A stretch of DNA of 64,000 bases, taken from contig NZ_JABBVZ010000012.1 of the NCBI RefSeq assembly GCF_012933365.1, positions 1 to 64,000 of the forward strand, written 5' to 3'. A model generated the notes under the pieces. The model made no database searches, was not told the DNA's origin, and was given only the letters and a program-made list of their open reading frames with translations. Source of the DNA: Sulfobacillus harzensis (GTDB taxonomy: Bacteria; Bacillota; Sulfobacillia; Sulfobacillales; Sulfobacillaceae). Both the position numbers and the translations under genes were made by a program. Shown here in pieces: positions 15,079-22,953 of this stretch. How positions within the stretch are numbered: the stretch's first letter is position 1; each line of letters opens with the position of its first letter.

Positions 15079-15695
15079 GTCCGCGCCTAGAATTAATCCA
15101 TAGCTGGTGCGCTCCTTACCGGGTGGTGGCTGATATTGGCGCACATGCGGGGCTCTTGGCCCGTCGTTTGGATAAGGAAGGGCATCAGGTAACGGCCACG
15201 GAAATCACCCCGCACGGCTACGCCATGTTGCGTGAGAGTCTCGCCGGTACATCGGTCGAGGTTCTCGCAGGGGACGGTTTGGAGCCTCTAAAAGGCCGTT
15301 CCCTGGATTTGCTGGTCATTTCTGGGATGGGCTACGATACAATTTTAAAGATTTTAGAGAGACTTCCGGTGTTGTCCAAACAGCCACAGATTATCGTTCA
15401 GCCCATGCAAGGGGCGTTTTTGATGCACCGCGCGATTGCCGACCGGGGTTGGCACGTTGTGAAGGCGGATATTGCCCTTCAGCGTCGTCGTCTTTATCCG
15501 GTATGGTTGCTGAATGTTTCCACTGCGACGTCGAATCTTGAGGATCCGTTGATTCCCACGGAGTTTCGCGGCTCACCCTATTATCGGAGCTTTTTGGAAG
15601 CCGAACTGGCGTTTCGCCAAAAGGCAATACCCATGCATCCCACGGCAGCTCGCGAGAACCAACGCATTCTTGATGAATTGGAGACAATAACATGA
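15066..15695 (+). CDS. trmK: tRNA (adenine22-N1)-methyltransferase TrmK, probable ATT start
   Basis: About 209 aa SAM-dependent methyltransferase of the TrmK family (m1A22 in tRNA). Visible: LSPRLELI at the start, VVADIGAHAGLLARRL (SAM motif I), LAGDGLEPL, LVISGMGYDTI (TrmK GMG motif) and IIVQPMQGAFLMHRAI. The only ATG in frame (15018) has no ribosome site and adds residues absent from the family. GGGAGGAG at 15053-15060 stands five bases before ATT at 15066, giving MRRLSPRL, which lines up with Bacillus MNELKLSKRL. The gene overlaps the tdk end and its stop overlaps the rnhA start (ATGA), so the three are coupled. Confidence 0.85.
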   Translation: MRRLSPRLELIHSWCAPYRVVADIGAHAGLLARRLDKEGHQVTATEITPHGYAMLRESLAGTSVEVLAGDGLEPLKGRSLDLLVISGMGYDTILKILERLPVLSKQPQIIVQPMQGAFLMHRAIADRGWHVVKADIALQRRRLYPVWLLNVSTATSNLEDPLIPTEFRGSPYYRSFLEAELAFRQKAIPMHPTAARENQRILDELETIT

Positions 15696-16156
15696 CTGCA
15701 AAACAGTATCAGGTTTATACCGATGGGGCATGCCAGAACAATCAGGCACCTGGAGGTCAGCCGGGAGGATGGGCGTGCGTGTTTGTGGACGGTCCCAGCT
15801 ATTCCGGCTTTGATGCGAAAACCACCAATAACCGGATGGAGCTTACCGCTGCCATTGAAGCGCTGAAACATACCGAGCCGGGTGCAGAGATCACGGTCTA
15901 CAGCGATTCGGCCTACGTGGTTAATGCTTTTTTGCAAAATTGGTTTAAGGGATGGCACCAGCGAGGCTGGAAGAACGCCAAGGGACAAAGCGTGGAGAAT
16001 CAGGATTTGTGGCGCGAACTCTATGCCTTGGCGGCGCAGCGCCGCGTCACCTGGGTGAAGGTGAAAGGGCATGCAGGCAACCACTATAACGAAATGGCCG
16101 ACAAGCTGGCCGTTGAGGCGATAAAGAAGGCGCGCGGCGAAATTGTCCAGCCGTGA
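15692..16156 (+). CDS. rnhA: Ribonuclease HI
   Basis: 154 aa, the normal size for RNase HI, which cuts RNA in RNA:DNA hybrids. Catalytic acids are visible in YTDGACQNN (Asp), NRMELTAAIEAL (Glu), VYSDSAYV (Asp) and HAGNHYNEMADKLA (His and Asp). The ATG overlaps the trmK stop. Confidence 0.95.
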   Translation: MTAKQYQVYTDGACQNNQAPGGQPGGWACVFVDGPSYSGFDAKTTNNRMELTAAIEALKHTEPGAEITVYSDSAYVVNAFLQNWFKGWHQRGWKNAKGQSVENQDLWRELYALAAQRRVTWVKVKGHAGNHYNEMADKLAVEAIKKARGEIVQP

Positions 16157-16191
16157 CGAAAAGTGGATGGCCAAAACTTATGCCATCGTGT

Positions 16192-16197
16192 TATAAT
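16192..16197 (+). promoter_or_regulatory. -10 box of rnpB
   Basis: TATAAT about 13 bases before the first paired base of RNase P RNA. A clear -35 box is not visible. Confidence 0.6.
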
Positions 16198-16209
16198 CAT
16201 GGTCCGACA

Positions 16210-16556
16210 TGCGAGTTGGCCAGACGATCGCGGGCAACAGTCCGAAAGGCGTTGTCTGAGGAAAGTCCGAGCTGCATAGAGCAGGGTGCTGGATAACGTC
16301 CAGTGGGGGCGACCCTAAGGAAAGTGCCACAGAAAACAAACCGCCTTCTTTGAGGGTAAGGATGAAACGGTGCGGTAAGAGCGCACCAGAGGCCAGGTGA
16401 CTGGTTTGCTTGGTAAACCCCACCCGCAGCAAGACCGAATAGGGGGAGGATGAGGTTGCTCGCCGACTTCCCGGGTAGGTCGCTTGAGGTGTCCGGTAAC
16501 GGGCATCCCAGATAAATGATCGTCCGTGACAGAACTCGGCTTATGGCCAACTCGTC
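16210..16556 (+). ncRNA. rnpB: RNase P RNA (M1-like)
   Basis: Catalytic RNA that matures tRNA 5' ends. The ends pair (CGAGTTGGCC at 16212 with GGCCAACTCG at 16545). Conserved blocks are present: GAGGAAAGTCCGAGC, CAGGGTGCTGGATAACG, GAAAGTGCCACAGAAA, AAACGGTGCGGTAAGAGC, GGTAAACCCCACC, AGATAAATGATCGTC and GACAGAACTCGGCTTAT. The layout looks like ancestral type A and not the Bacillus type B, a useful taxonomic clue. The antisense open frames across it are not genes. Confidence 0.95.
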
Positions 16557-16568
16557 GTGGCGCACATG

Positions 16569-16601
16569 CTGGCTTCTGTCGCGAGACGGGAGCCGGCTTT
16601 T
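16569..16601 (+). terminator. Terminator of rnpB
   Basis: CTGGCTTCTGTC pairs along its whole length (with G:U pairs) with GACGGGAGCCGG across a GCGA loop, followed by CTTTT. 13 bases after the RNA end. Confidence 0.65.
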
Positions 16602-16835
16602 GTCGTATTCCCAGCCCGAGCGCAGCACCAAAACGGTGGCCGAGAGTTCAAGCCCGACCGAGCGTCATCTTGCGAAGAAACCCGTGAACTCCTGCTGCAC
16701 CAAATGCTAGTAATCCTATCCTTTGGATATCGATGTTGGTGCATGATCTCGCGAGGTCCTGTTCTCAATACGCGACGTAGAGCCGTGCGACTTTGGACTG
16801 ACAGCTCAGGACAGAGATGGGTGGAGACCAATTGG
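16602..16835. other. Intergenic stretch after rnpB
   Basis: No credible gene. It holds an 8-bp inverted repeat, TGCACCAA at 16696-16703 and TTGGTGCA at 16736-16743, with a small inner ATCC/GGAT pair, but no promoter or terminator that would define an RNA. Confidence 0.4.
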
Positions 16836-17684
16836 CTAATGCTTCGACCATGTGAAAGACTCGGCTAGAGTAATCACTTGATTCGTCGAGAGGCCGCGTT
16901 CCCTCAGCGTAACCAGGTAGTAACGGCGTTGATGAATCATGCCTAGGGTCACTTCAGTGAGGTTCGGTGCAGGGGTCCACCACGGCTGATATTGGACGAT
17001 GACCGCCGTGCCATGCGAGGTTCCTAGAGCTTCTTCTTGGCTGAAGCCCCCCTCGATTTTTACACGATGCACGCCGGTAGCCGGCTGAATAGTGAGGTCA
17101 AGATAATCCCCCTGACTCGGCGCAAAGTTGGGGCCGCTGAATTGGGTGTAGGCGGGATCAGACACTTCAAGATGAGATGAAGGTTGGAAAAGTTCGTTGC
17201 CGGATAGCGTACCGCCTTTATCGGAGACCATCGCCGCGCGCATGCGCCATCCGGAGGGCAGCGACGAGAATGTGAGAACTTCTGTACCCAGGGTGCGCGC
17301 CAGTGCCCTTGCACTTCTCTCGACGGGGACTTTGGAGACGGTGAACGCGGTCCCATGAGCAAACTGCAGCGTTTGAACGGCGTCCTTGGGCAACTTTGCG
17401 TAAGCCCCCCTAATAGCACTCGCGTGGTGTTGAAAGACCTCGCTCGATGGCTGTGGTGTCAGCGCTTTCATAACCGGAGCCGCTTCCTTCCGGGTCAAGG
17501 ATTTCATGGTTACCAAAATCCGGCGGTTTCCTGAAAAGAACGCCACTTGGTTCGCAGCCTTTGGAAAGTTGGCTGGTGCGGACGAGGTCGTTCCCAGTAC
17601 GGGCGCCTGTTGTCCACACCCAGCCAAGCCTAATGATAGCGCCAAGGCGCCGCTGCCGATCATCAACAGGTTTCGTAGTGTCAT
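16836..17684 (-). CDS. Hypothetical lipoprotein
   Basis: 282 aa. Signal peptide with lipobox (LSLGLAGC, Cys about residue 23), so anchored outside the membrane. The rest has no recognised family. It contains a stretch with alternating strands (RRILVTMKSLTRKE, LQFAHGTAFTVSKV, IVQYQPWWTPAPN) and could be a surface sensor or carrier. The frame is open upstream, but the ATG at 17684 overlaps the stop of the preceding membrane-protein gene as ATGA and starts a proper signal sequence (MTLRNLLMIGSG). Confidence 0.7.
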   Translation of the reverse strand: MTLRNLLMIGSGALALSLGLAGCGQQAPVLGTTSSAPANFPKAANQVAFFSGNRRILVTMKSLTRKEAAPVMKALTPQPSSEVFQHHASAIRGAYAKLPKDAVQTLQFAHGTAFTVSKVPVERSARALARTLGTEVLTFSSLPSGWRMRAAMVSDKGGTLSGNELFQPSSHLEVSDPAYTQFSGPNFAPSQGDYLDLTIQPATGVHRVKIEGGFSQEEALGTSHGTAVIVQYQPWWTPAPNLTEVTLGMIHQRRYYLVTLRERGLSTNQVITLAESFTWSKH

Positions 17685-18043
17685 TGTCTCCGCCGACTCC
17701 TCACAGCTAACGTATTCTTTGATAGAGTACCGCAGATTCGACAAGAAGTCCTCGTCGGAAGCCCGGGAGCCGCTAATCGCCGTGTTTTTCGCAGGGGCCC
17801 GATCAAGGTGGGTGTCGCTCCCGATGCTTGAAGCATCCCAAGCAGCGAGAGCAATGCAAAAGGCACAGCCATCCAACCCTCTATTTCATCGCTGGCGCCG
17901 ATATCCCGTCGCCGCCCACTAACGAACCATTGTACGCCATACGCCGTCAGCGCCACTGCAAACAGGTATCGCGGGCCCTTCGGCGGGTAGACTCCAAACC
18001 AATGCAGACCCATCATAAGGTAGCCAGCCGTTATGAATGACAT
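17681..18043 (-). CDS. Small membrane protein coupled to the lipoprotein
   Basis: About 120 aa with two or three hydrophobic segments (MSFITAGYLMMGLHWFGV, YLFAVALTAYGVQWFV, WMAVPFALLSLLGML) and a basic C-terminal tail (residues ~80-120) rich in Arg. No family recognised. Its stop overlaps the lipoprotein start, so the two are probably translated together. A perfect 11-bp inverted repeat lies about 33 bases upstream. Confidence 0.55.
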   Translation of the reverse strand: MSFITAGYLMMGLHWFGVYPPKGPRYLFAVALTAYGVQWFVSGRRRDIGASDEIEGWMAVPFALLSLLGMLQASGATPTLIGPLRKTRRLAAPGLPTRTSCRICGTLSKNTLAVRSRRRQ

Positions 18044-18075
18044 GAAGCCGCCCATCCAACACCCCATGACCCACT

Positions 18076-18107
18076 TTCAACATCCCGGTGTTTTTTGGGA
18101 TGTTGAA
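18076..18107. repeat. 11-bp perfect inverted repeat upstream of the membrane/lipoprotein pair
   Basis: TTCAACATCCC and GGGATGTTGAA separated by 10 bases containing six T (plus strand). In the minus-strand transcript it would fold into a stable hairpin with an A-rich loop 33 bases before the start codon. It could be an operator or a leader hairpin. Confidence 0.5.
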
Positions 18108-18370
18108 CGAGAGCCGAACCCCCTTGTACTCACCAGTGGAATCAATTGGCGACTGAGTAAAACCCCTCACCGTGTTCATGATCATGGGAGAACAAACACG
18201 GCAGTCTTGGCCACCGTGGGCAGAGCTCTAGGTTCCGTTAATCCTAAAAGGCGGAGGTGTGGTCCATGGAGGGCGTCCACCACGGCAGCAATATTTCACA
18301 GAGGCAGTGGCGCTTCCGCGGCATCTTCATATCATGCTGTGATGACACGATAATGTGTGGGGAGGTCCGA

Positions 18371-18724
18371 ATGAGCGTCTCAAGCGATACCGCATTAGCC
18401 GTGCGGGCGAAGTTCTTCCGTGGATTGGCTGATCCGTCACGACTAGTTCTGTTGTTAGCTCTTCAAACCGGTGAGAAAACGGTCGGCCGGCTGCGAGATG
18501 AAACCGGATTGTCCCAGAGCAACGTATCCAATCATTTGGCGTGTTTGAAGGATTGCGGACTCGTTTTGAGCCGTCAAGAGTGGCGGCATGTGTATTACCG
18601 TATCGCCGACGCTCAGATTCTGAAATTGCTGCACCTGGCGGATGCAATCGTCGCGGCTAATGCGCAGCGCATTGCCGATTGTGTGAATTACCGCATCCCT
18701 GAGCAGGACGAGGAAAGGATGTGA
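18371..18724 (+). CDS. ArsR-family metal sensor, CmtR-like
   Basis: 117 aa winged-helix repressor. The recognition helix reads TGLSQSNVSNHLACLKDCGLV. Two Cys in this helix segment plus a third near the C-terminus (IADCVNY) match the arrangement of the Cd2+/Pb2+ sensor CmtR of Mycobacterium (Cys57, Cys61, Cys102). GGAGGT stands just before the ATG at 18371. The frame runs further upstream without a ribosome site. The next gene, seven bases downstream, is a cation transporter, the natural target. Confidence 0.85.
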   Translation: MSVSSDTALAVRAKFFRGLADPSRLVLLLALQTGEKTVGRLRDETGLSQSNVSNHLACLKDCGLVLSRQEWRHVYYRIADAQILKLLHLADAIVAANAQRIADCVNYRIPEQDEERM

Positions 18725-18731
18725 GGGGCCT

Positions 18732-19373
18732 GTGGCGACGTCGGCTCATGCAGTGTCGCTCCGTAAAGGGGTTCACATTGAATTGTGGTCTATCGCGTGG
18801 ATGATCGTGGAAGCGGGCGTGGCAATAGCCGCCGGGATGGCGGCACATTCCCTGGCGCTGGTGGCGTTCGGGGCCGACAGTGTTATTGAACTGATCGCCG
18901 GGGCGGTGCTATTGTGGCGACTTATGATGGAATCCCAGGGGGCGAATGGGGTCCGCATCCAACGGGCCGAACAGCGGGCTTCGTGGGTGGTGGGCTCTGC
19001 CTTGCTATTGCTGGCGGCCTATATCATTGTGGCGTCGGCGGTCAAACTCGCGACGCATACGGGAGCCCAGGCTTCGGATTGGGGGATTGTGCTGGCGGTG
19101 GCGTCGGGTATCATCATGCCGTATTTATCCAGAGCGAAAAAGCGTATTGGTTGGGAGATTGGCAGCAACGCACTGCGGGCTGACGGCTCCTGTTCGATTG
19201 TCTGTGCGTACATGGCCTGGACCGTGTTGCTAGGGGTCGTAGCCACAGCGCTGTTTGGTTGGTGGTGGGCGGATAGCATAGCATCGCTGGCCCTGGTGTA
19301 CTTCGTGGTGAAAGAAGGATGGGAAGCCATTCAAGAAGCCCGAGGAAACGCCGACGCGTGCGGGTGTGGCTAG
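18732..19373 (+). CDS. CDF-type cation efflux protein
   Basis: 213 aa membrane protein with six predicted helices. Helix 2 reads HSLALVAFGADSVIELIAGAVLL, with the Asp pattern of the cation diffusion facilitator metal site, and helix 5 has SIASLALVYFVV after GWWWADS (second Asp). It lacks the C-terminal cytoplasmic domain of full CDF proteins but ends in DACGCG, possibly a metal-binding tail. GTG start behind GAGGGG. Forms an operon with the CmtR-like sensor. Confidence 0.82.
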   Translation: MATSAHAVSLRKGVHIELWSIAWMIVEAGVAIAAGMAAHSLALVAFGADSVIELIAGAVLLWRLMMESQGANGVRIQRAEQRASWVVGSALLLLAAYIIVASAVKLATHTGAQASDWGIVLAVASGIIMPYLSRAKKRIGWEIGSNALRADGSCSIVCAYMAWTVLLGVVATALFGWWWADSIASLALVYFVVKEGWEAIQEARGNADACGCG

Positions 19374-19436
19374 CATGTTTTGGCGCCTCGCGCAAGGGCT
19401 ATAGAAATTCTGGGCAATGACGCGCCGGAGCGGTGA

Positions 19437-20414
19437 CTACAGCGCAAACCACACTCCCGCTAATTTTGCCAACAAGAACGCGATGACAATGCCAGAGACA
19501 GGCGCGATCATCCACCCTTTTATGATGTTAGAAATCGCTTTCCACTCGATGGCGCCCGTTCCCCGGGCTACGCCAGCCCCCGTCATCGCCCCAACCAGTG
19601 CTTGATTCATCGAGGTGAAGAAGCCGAAACTAACGGCCAGGAGCACAACCAGCGCCTGGACCAATTGGGCTGCACTGGCCATGGAGAGATCGACATGGAC
19701 AATATCAAAGGCGACTTTTTGCAATAAGGGCTTTCCCCAGGTAAGAACGCCAATCAATAGACCAATGCCGCCGATAACGCCGGCCGTCCACACGCTGAAG
19801 AGATGGGTCATGATGAAGACCCCGGTGGCATTCGAGACGTCATTGGCACCCATCGTGAACGACGCGCCTGCACCGACCACCACCAGAATGGTGCTCAATG
19901 TTCGTAGAACCCTTGTTTGACGCGTATTGTCCCCGGGTTTAAAACCGACGATGCGGTCGAGTCCGTGCGTAAATAGATACCCAAGCCCGAACGCGACCGG
20001 CGGAGCCATCACCCAAATCACGGCGAGTTTCAACAGTGTTAGCCAGTGAACCGCGATGCCCGCCCCAAGCGCCATCCCTACCACACAAAAAACCAGAATC
20101 TGAATGGTCGATGTGGGGATTTTCCGGGCGGTATAGATGGTGGTCAGCAAAAAGGCTGCCACCACAATGACCAGGGCGGCAACTACCGTAACGTGGCGCG
20201 CGTCCACAATGTGCAACCCTACGGTGGATTCTACGCGATGGCTGGCAACAGCCGCGCCCGCGAGGGCCAGGACTGCCATGAGCCCCAACGCCGGCCATAG
20301 CTTAATGGATCGGGAACCATAGGCCATGCCCATGCACGCACCCGTATAATGCGCCCCAATACTCCACGCAAAAGCTAGTACAATGACGACAAGAATTCCA
20401 GCCTCCAGGGACAT
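19437..20414 (-). CDS. PiT-family phosphate transporter (first signature altered)
   Basis: 325 aa, about nine to ten membrane helices, inverted-repeat PiT fold. The second repeat has the family motif GANDVSNATG. The first, where GANDxxN is expected, reads IGAHYTGACMGMAYGS, so one half of the phosphate/cation site is changed. GGGAGGA six bases before ATG 20414 decides the start. It lies 20 bases after padR on the same strand, so it is probably under PadR control. Substrate is phosphate by family only. Confidence 0.8.
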   Translation of the reverse strand: MSLEAGILVVIVLAFAWSIGAHYTGACMGMAYGSRSIKLWPALGLMAVLALAGAAVASHRVESTVGLHIVDARHVTVVAALVIVVAAFLLTTIYTARKIPTSTIQILVFCVVGMALGAGIAVHWLTLLKLAVIWVMAPPVAFGLGYLFTHGLDRIVGFKPGDNTRQTRVLRTLSTILVVVGAGASFTMGANDVSNATGVFIMTHLFSVWTAGVIGGIGLLIGVLTWGKPLLQKVAFDIVHVDLSMASAAQLVQALVVLLAVSFGFFTSMNQALVGAMTGAGVARGTGAIEWKAISNIIKGWMIAPVSGIVIAFLLAKLAGVWFAL

Positions 20415-20434
20415 TTCCATTCCTCCCATCGCGC

Positions 20435-20743
20435 CTAGTCGGCCACTTCCTGGAACAATTCGCGGGCCTTCTGTCGGGCCTCAGCCAAGACTTGGGCACC
20501 CTGCGGGGTGATGGTGTAGTACTTTCGGATTTTCCCGTCCACCAGGCGATCTTCACGCGACAGTAAACCCTGATTCTCCATGGAGTGCAGCAGGGGATAG
20601 AGCATCCCCGCGCTGAGGTGATATCCATGGTTCGCCAACTCGTCCAACATCCAGAGCCCGTAGATGGCCTCGCGGGAGGCGTGGTGAAGGATATGGATTT
20701 GTATGAACCCTAAAAACAGCTTTCTGAGTATGCGGTCCTCGAT
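20435..20743 (-). CDS. PadR-family regulator, probable ATC start
   Basis: 102 aa winged-helix regulator. The family signature spans RKLFLGFIQIHILHHASREAIYG..LDELANHGYHLSAGMLYPLLHSMENQGLL, then a wing (GKIRKYYTITPQG). Counting only ATG/GTG/TTG gives a start at 20650, which would remove the first 31 residues including the first conserved helix. No such codon exists in frame between the upstream stop and that point. GGAGG stands seven bases before ATC at 20743; ATA at 20731 is an alternative. Three TGATATC repeats lie directly upstream. First gene of an operon with the PiT transporter. Confidence 0.75.
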   Translation of the reverse strand: MEDRILRKLFLGFIQIHILHHASREAIYGLWMLDELANHGYHLSAGMLYPLLHSMENQGLLSREDRLVDGKIRKYYTITPQGAQVLAEARQKARELFQEVAD

Positions 20744-20764
20744 GACGCTTCCTCCATCGAAACA

Positions 20765-20794
20765 TGATATCGGATTTCGATATCAATGATATCA
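20765..20794. promoter_or_regulatory. Triple TGATATC(A/G) repeat, candidate PadR operator
   Basis: TGATATCG at 20765-20772 faces CGATATCA at 20778-20785 (8-bp perfect inverted repeat), and a third copy, the palindrome TGATATCA, is at 20787-20794. Located 22 bases before the padR start, over its likely promoter. Confidence 0.6.
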
Positions 20795-21110
20795 CGACAG
20801 AGAACAATAAATTAAGATCATCGGGCCGGGAAGGAGAACCCGATCAAGGGAAAGGAATCGTTGGGGTGTTGATGCGCAGGTGTTGTCTTTTGCACAGCGC
20901 ATTCCTAGAGCGCGTCGGAGGCAAAAGAAAAATCTGCTCACAACGAGCAGATGGAAACATTTGTACTCAATAATGGGATCCGTCAAAATACGGCTCCTTT
21001 TCTTGCCTTTCGATTATTAGTCTAAACCATCCGAAAATATAAGTCTACCCTGGCTCCTAATTTTCGATTACCATAACCGCACTCGGCCGGGAATCCATCA
21101 TGAAGGGGTC
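20795..21110. other. Intergenic region between padR and the MFS gene
   Basis: 316 bases with no credible gene. It contains the padR upstream side, a hairpin with a U run on the minus strand (20922-20952), and AT-rich sequence before the MFS gene with no clear promoter. Confidence 0.5.
20922..20952 (-). terminator. Orphan hairpin with U run
   Basis: ATCTGCTC (20932-20939) and GAGCAGAT (20945-20952) form a perfect 8-bp stem. On the minus strand it is followed by TTTTTCTTTT. No gene is seen upstream of it on that strand within the gap, so it may end a small RNA or protect padR from read-through. Confidence 0.5.
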
Positions 21111-22373
21111 ATGTCAACCGTGGTTAAATCGCTGTTTACCACGGGCGCCCTCGCGCGTTCGCAATTCCGCTGGTTCTATATCGGGCGCAATGTGTCCCTG
21201 TTTGGCAGCGGCATGACGCCGGTCGCGCTGGCATTTGCGATACTTCAGGCTCGTCATGGGCAACACCTCCTCGGGTACATAATGGCAGCGGAAATCCTCC
21301 CCAATGTCGTCATGCTTCTCTTGGGAGGGAGTGTGGCGGATCGGTATCGTCGGGATCGTTTGATTCTATTTGCGAGCCTCGGATCCGGCTGTACCCAAGC
21401 GGGCATCGCCGCTATTGTTCTCACGGGAACCAGCCCGTACTGGATTTTCCCTCTGGCCGTGACGAATGGAATCATCAGCGCGTTCAGCGCTCCAGCCACC
21501 CGGGGTATCGTTCCGGAATTGGTTGATCGGGCAGACATTCAAAGAGCCAATGCGTTATTGAATGCTTCCCGGAGCACGGCCAAAATGGTGGGGCCGGCGG
21601 CTGCTGGCGTTTTGGCGGCGACCATCGGCGGCGGCTGGGGTATCGCTGTCGATGCCCTGAGCTTCTTCATCGCATCCGCTTGCATAGCTTATGTGCGGAT
21701 CCCCTCCCGTCCCACGGCATGGCCGGATTCCTTGGTGCACCAGATGCGGGCCGGCTGGGCGTATTTTTCTCGTAGACCGTGGATTTGGACCATTACCGGG
21801 GCATTTGCTGTCATGAACCCGATACAAATGGGCGCGTGGCGGGTTCTTGGCCCTATCATCGCCCTGCGCACCTTTGGGCCAGCGGATTGGGGCGTGGTCC
21901 TCAGCTTGCAAGCGGCGGGCCTGCTGGGAGCCAGCTTCGTGATGCTGCGGGTCCACTTCACCCGGCCCCTCCGGGCAGCCATGGCGGCTGAAGCCCTGGT
22001 TGGCCTGCCCATGATGGTGCTAGGGATCGGGTTGAGGGTGCCCTGCCTCATGGCCGGGGCTATCGCCGCGGGGATGGGATCCGCCATAGCGGACATCGCA
22101 TGGAATACCTCCTTGCAGCAGGGAATACCGAAGGACAAGCTGTCGCGCGTCATGGCATTCGATGATTTTGGCTCCTTTGTGGGGATTCCCATCGGTCTAG
22201 TGCTGGCAATCCCCGCCGCCGAGCGGTGGGGATTTAGGACGGTAGAGACCGCTTCCGGCTTGGCCTGGATCATCGTGGCGTTGCTCCCGTTGGCATTGCG
22301 CCGGGTGCGCCACCTGACGGCATCGGACATTCACGCGCAGGCGCTGGATTTTCAGGACGGATTGACCGAATAG
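21111..22373 (+). CDS. Major facilitator superfamily exporter (MFS_3 type)
   Basis: 420 aa with twelve predicted membrane helices. N-terminal FRWFYIGRNVSLFGSGMTPVALAFAIL and the loop GGSVADRYRRDRL (MFS motif A between helices 2 and 3) are typical of the EntS/macrolide-efflux branch. Helix 4-5 has GIISAFSAPATRGIVPELV. Substrate cannot be told. AAGGGG lies close to the ATG (about two bases). Single gene. Confidence 0.85.
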   Translation: MSTVVKSLFTTGALARSQFRWFYIGRNVSLFGSGMTPVALAFAILQARHGQHLLGYIMAAEILPNVVMLLLGGSVADRYRRDRLILFASLGSGCTQAGIAAIVLTGTSPYWIFPLAVTNGIISAFSAPATRGIVPELVDRADIQRANALLNASRSTAKMVGPAAAGVLAATIGGGWGIAVDALSFFIASACIAYVRIPSRPTAWPDSLVHQMRAGWAYFSRRPWIWTITGAFAVMNPIQMGAWRVLGPIIALRTFGPADWGVVLSLQAAGLLGASFVMLRVHFTRPLRAAMAAEALVGLPMMVLGIGLRVPCLMAGAIAAGMGSAIADIAWNTSLQQGIPKDKLSRVMAFDDFGSFVGIPIGLVLAIPAAERWGFRTVETASGLAWIIVALLPLALRRVRHLTASDIHAQALDFQDGLTE

Positions 22374-22435
22374 AGGCCAATATGCCCCGGGCCCGTTCGC
22401 GTATGAAGTGACGGACAAGGGATGGCGTCTGGTGC

Positions 22436-22795
22436 ATGACCCACATGGCGCGTTTGTGGGATCGGGACGTCGATGGAACGGCCGTTCCCGACCTTGAGGC
22501 GTTTTCGGAGAATCATCGACACCTGAGTCAGTCTCCGGCATCGCCGTGGATTAATTTCGTAGTGGTAAGAAATCGTGAGAAGACGGGGCGCAATGAGTTA
22601 AAAGGCTGCATTTTTACCCGGCGCGATGTCGGCGGCGAGCATTCCCGAATCTTAGAGGGACAGCGGGAGTGGTTCGAAATACTTGCCGATGTGTTTTATG
22701 AGCGGCTTGACGATGATGATGGGCGCCAACGGCGCGCCCTATGGCGGGCGGTGATGGTCAAGCACGAGGAGTGGTTGCGCCAAGGCAAAGGGTAA
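22436..22795 (+). CDS. Hypothetical protein (119 aa)
   Basis: No family recognised. Charged soluble protein, helical at the C-terminus (ERLDDDDGRQRRALWRAV). The start is uncertain: there is no clear ribosome site before ATG 22436 or 22445, and another open frame overlaps its first 80 bases (from GTG 22407). Codon pattern in the second half looks like coding sequence. Confidence 0.45.
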   Translation: MTHMARLWDRDVDGTAVPDLEAFSENHRHLSQSPASPWINFVVVRNREKTGRNELKGCIFTRRDVGGEHSRILEGQREWFEILADVFYERLDDDDGRQRRALWRAVMVKHEEWLRQGKG

Positions 22796-22953
22796 GGGCC
22801 GTTTGAATCCGTTGCTATTGGTGGTGTTTTCTAAATGGACCGTTCCCCTAGGGTCATTCGACCGTAGTGGACAGGGCCATGGCGCCGCCATAATGAAATG
22901 AGAGCGGCGCATGGGGATGGCCTAGGCCGCTAGAGAAAGGGGAGCGGAGCGCG

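Noticed and set aside
16178-16831. Several open frames over rnpB on both strands
   Set aside because: They lie across RNase P RNA and its terminator; no ribosome sites or families.
20553-20807. 84-codon frame starting at an ATG over the padR operator
   Set aside because: It is out of frame with the clear PadR sequence and has no recognisable features.
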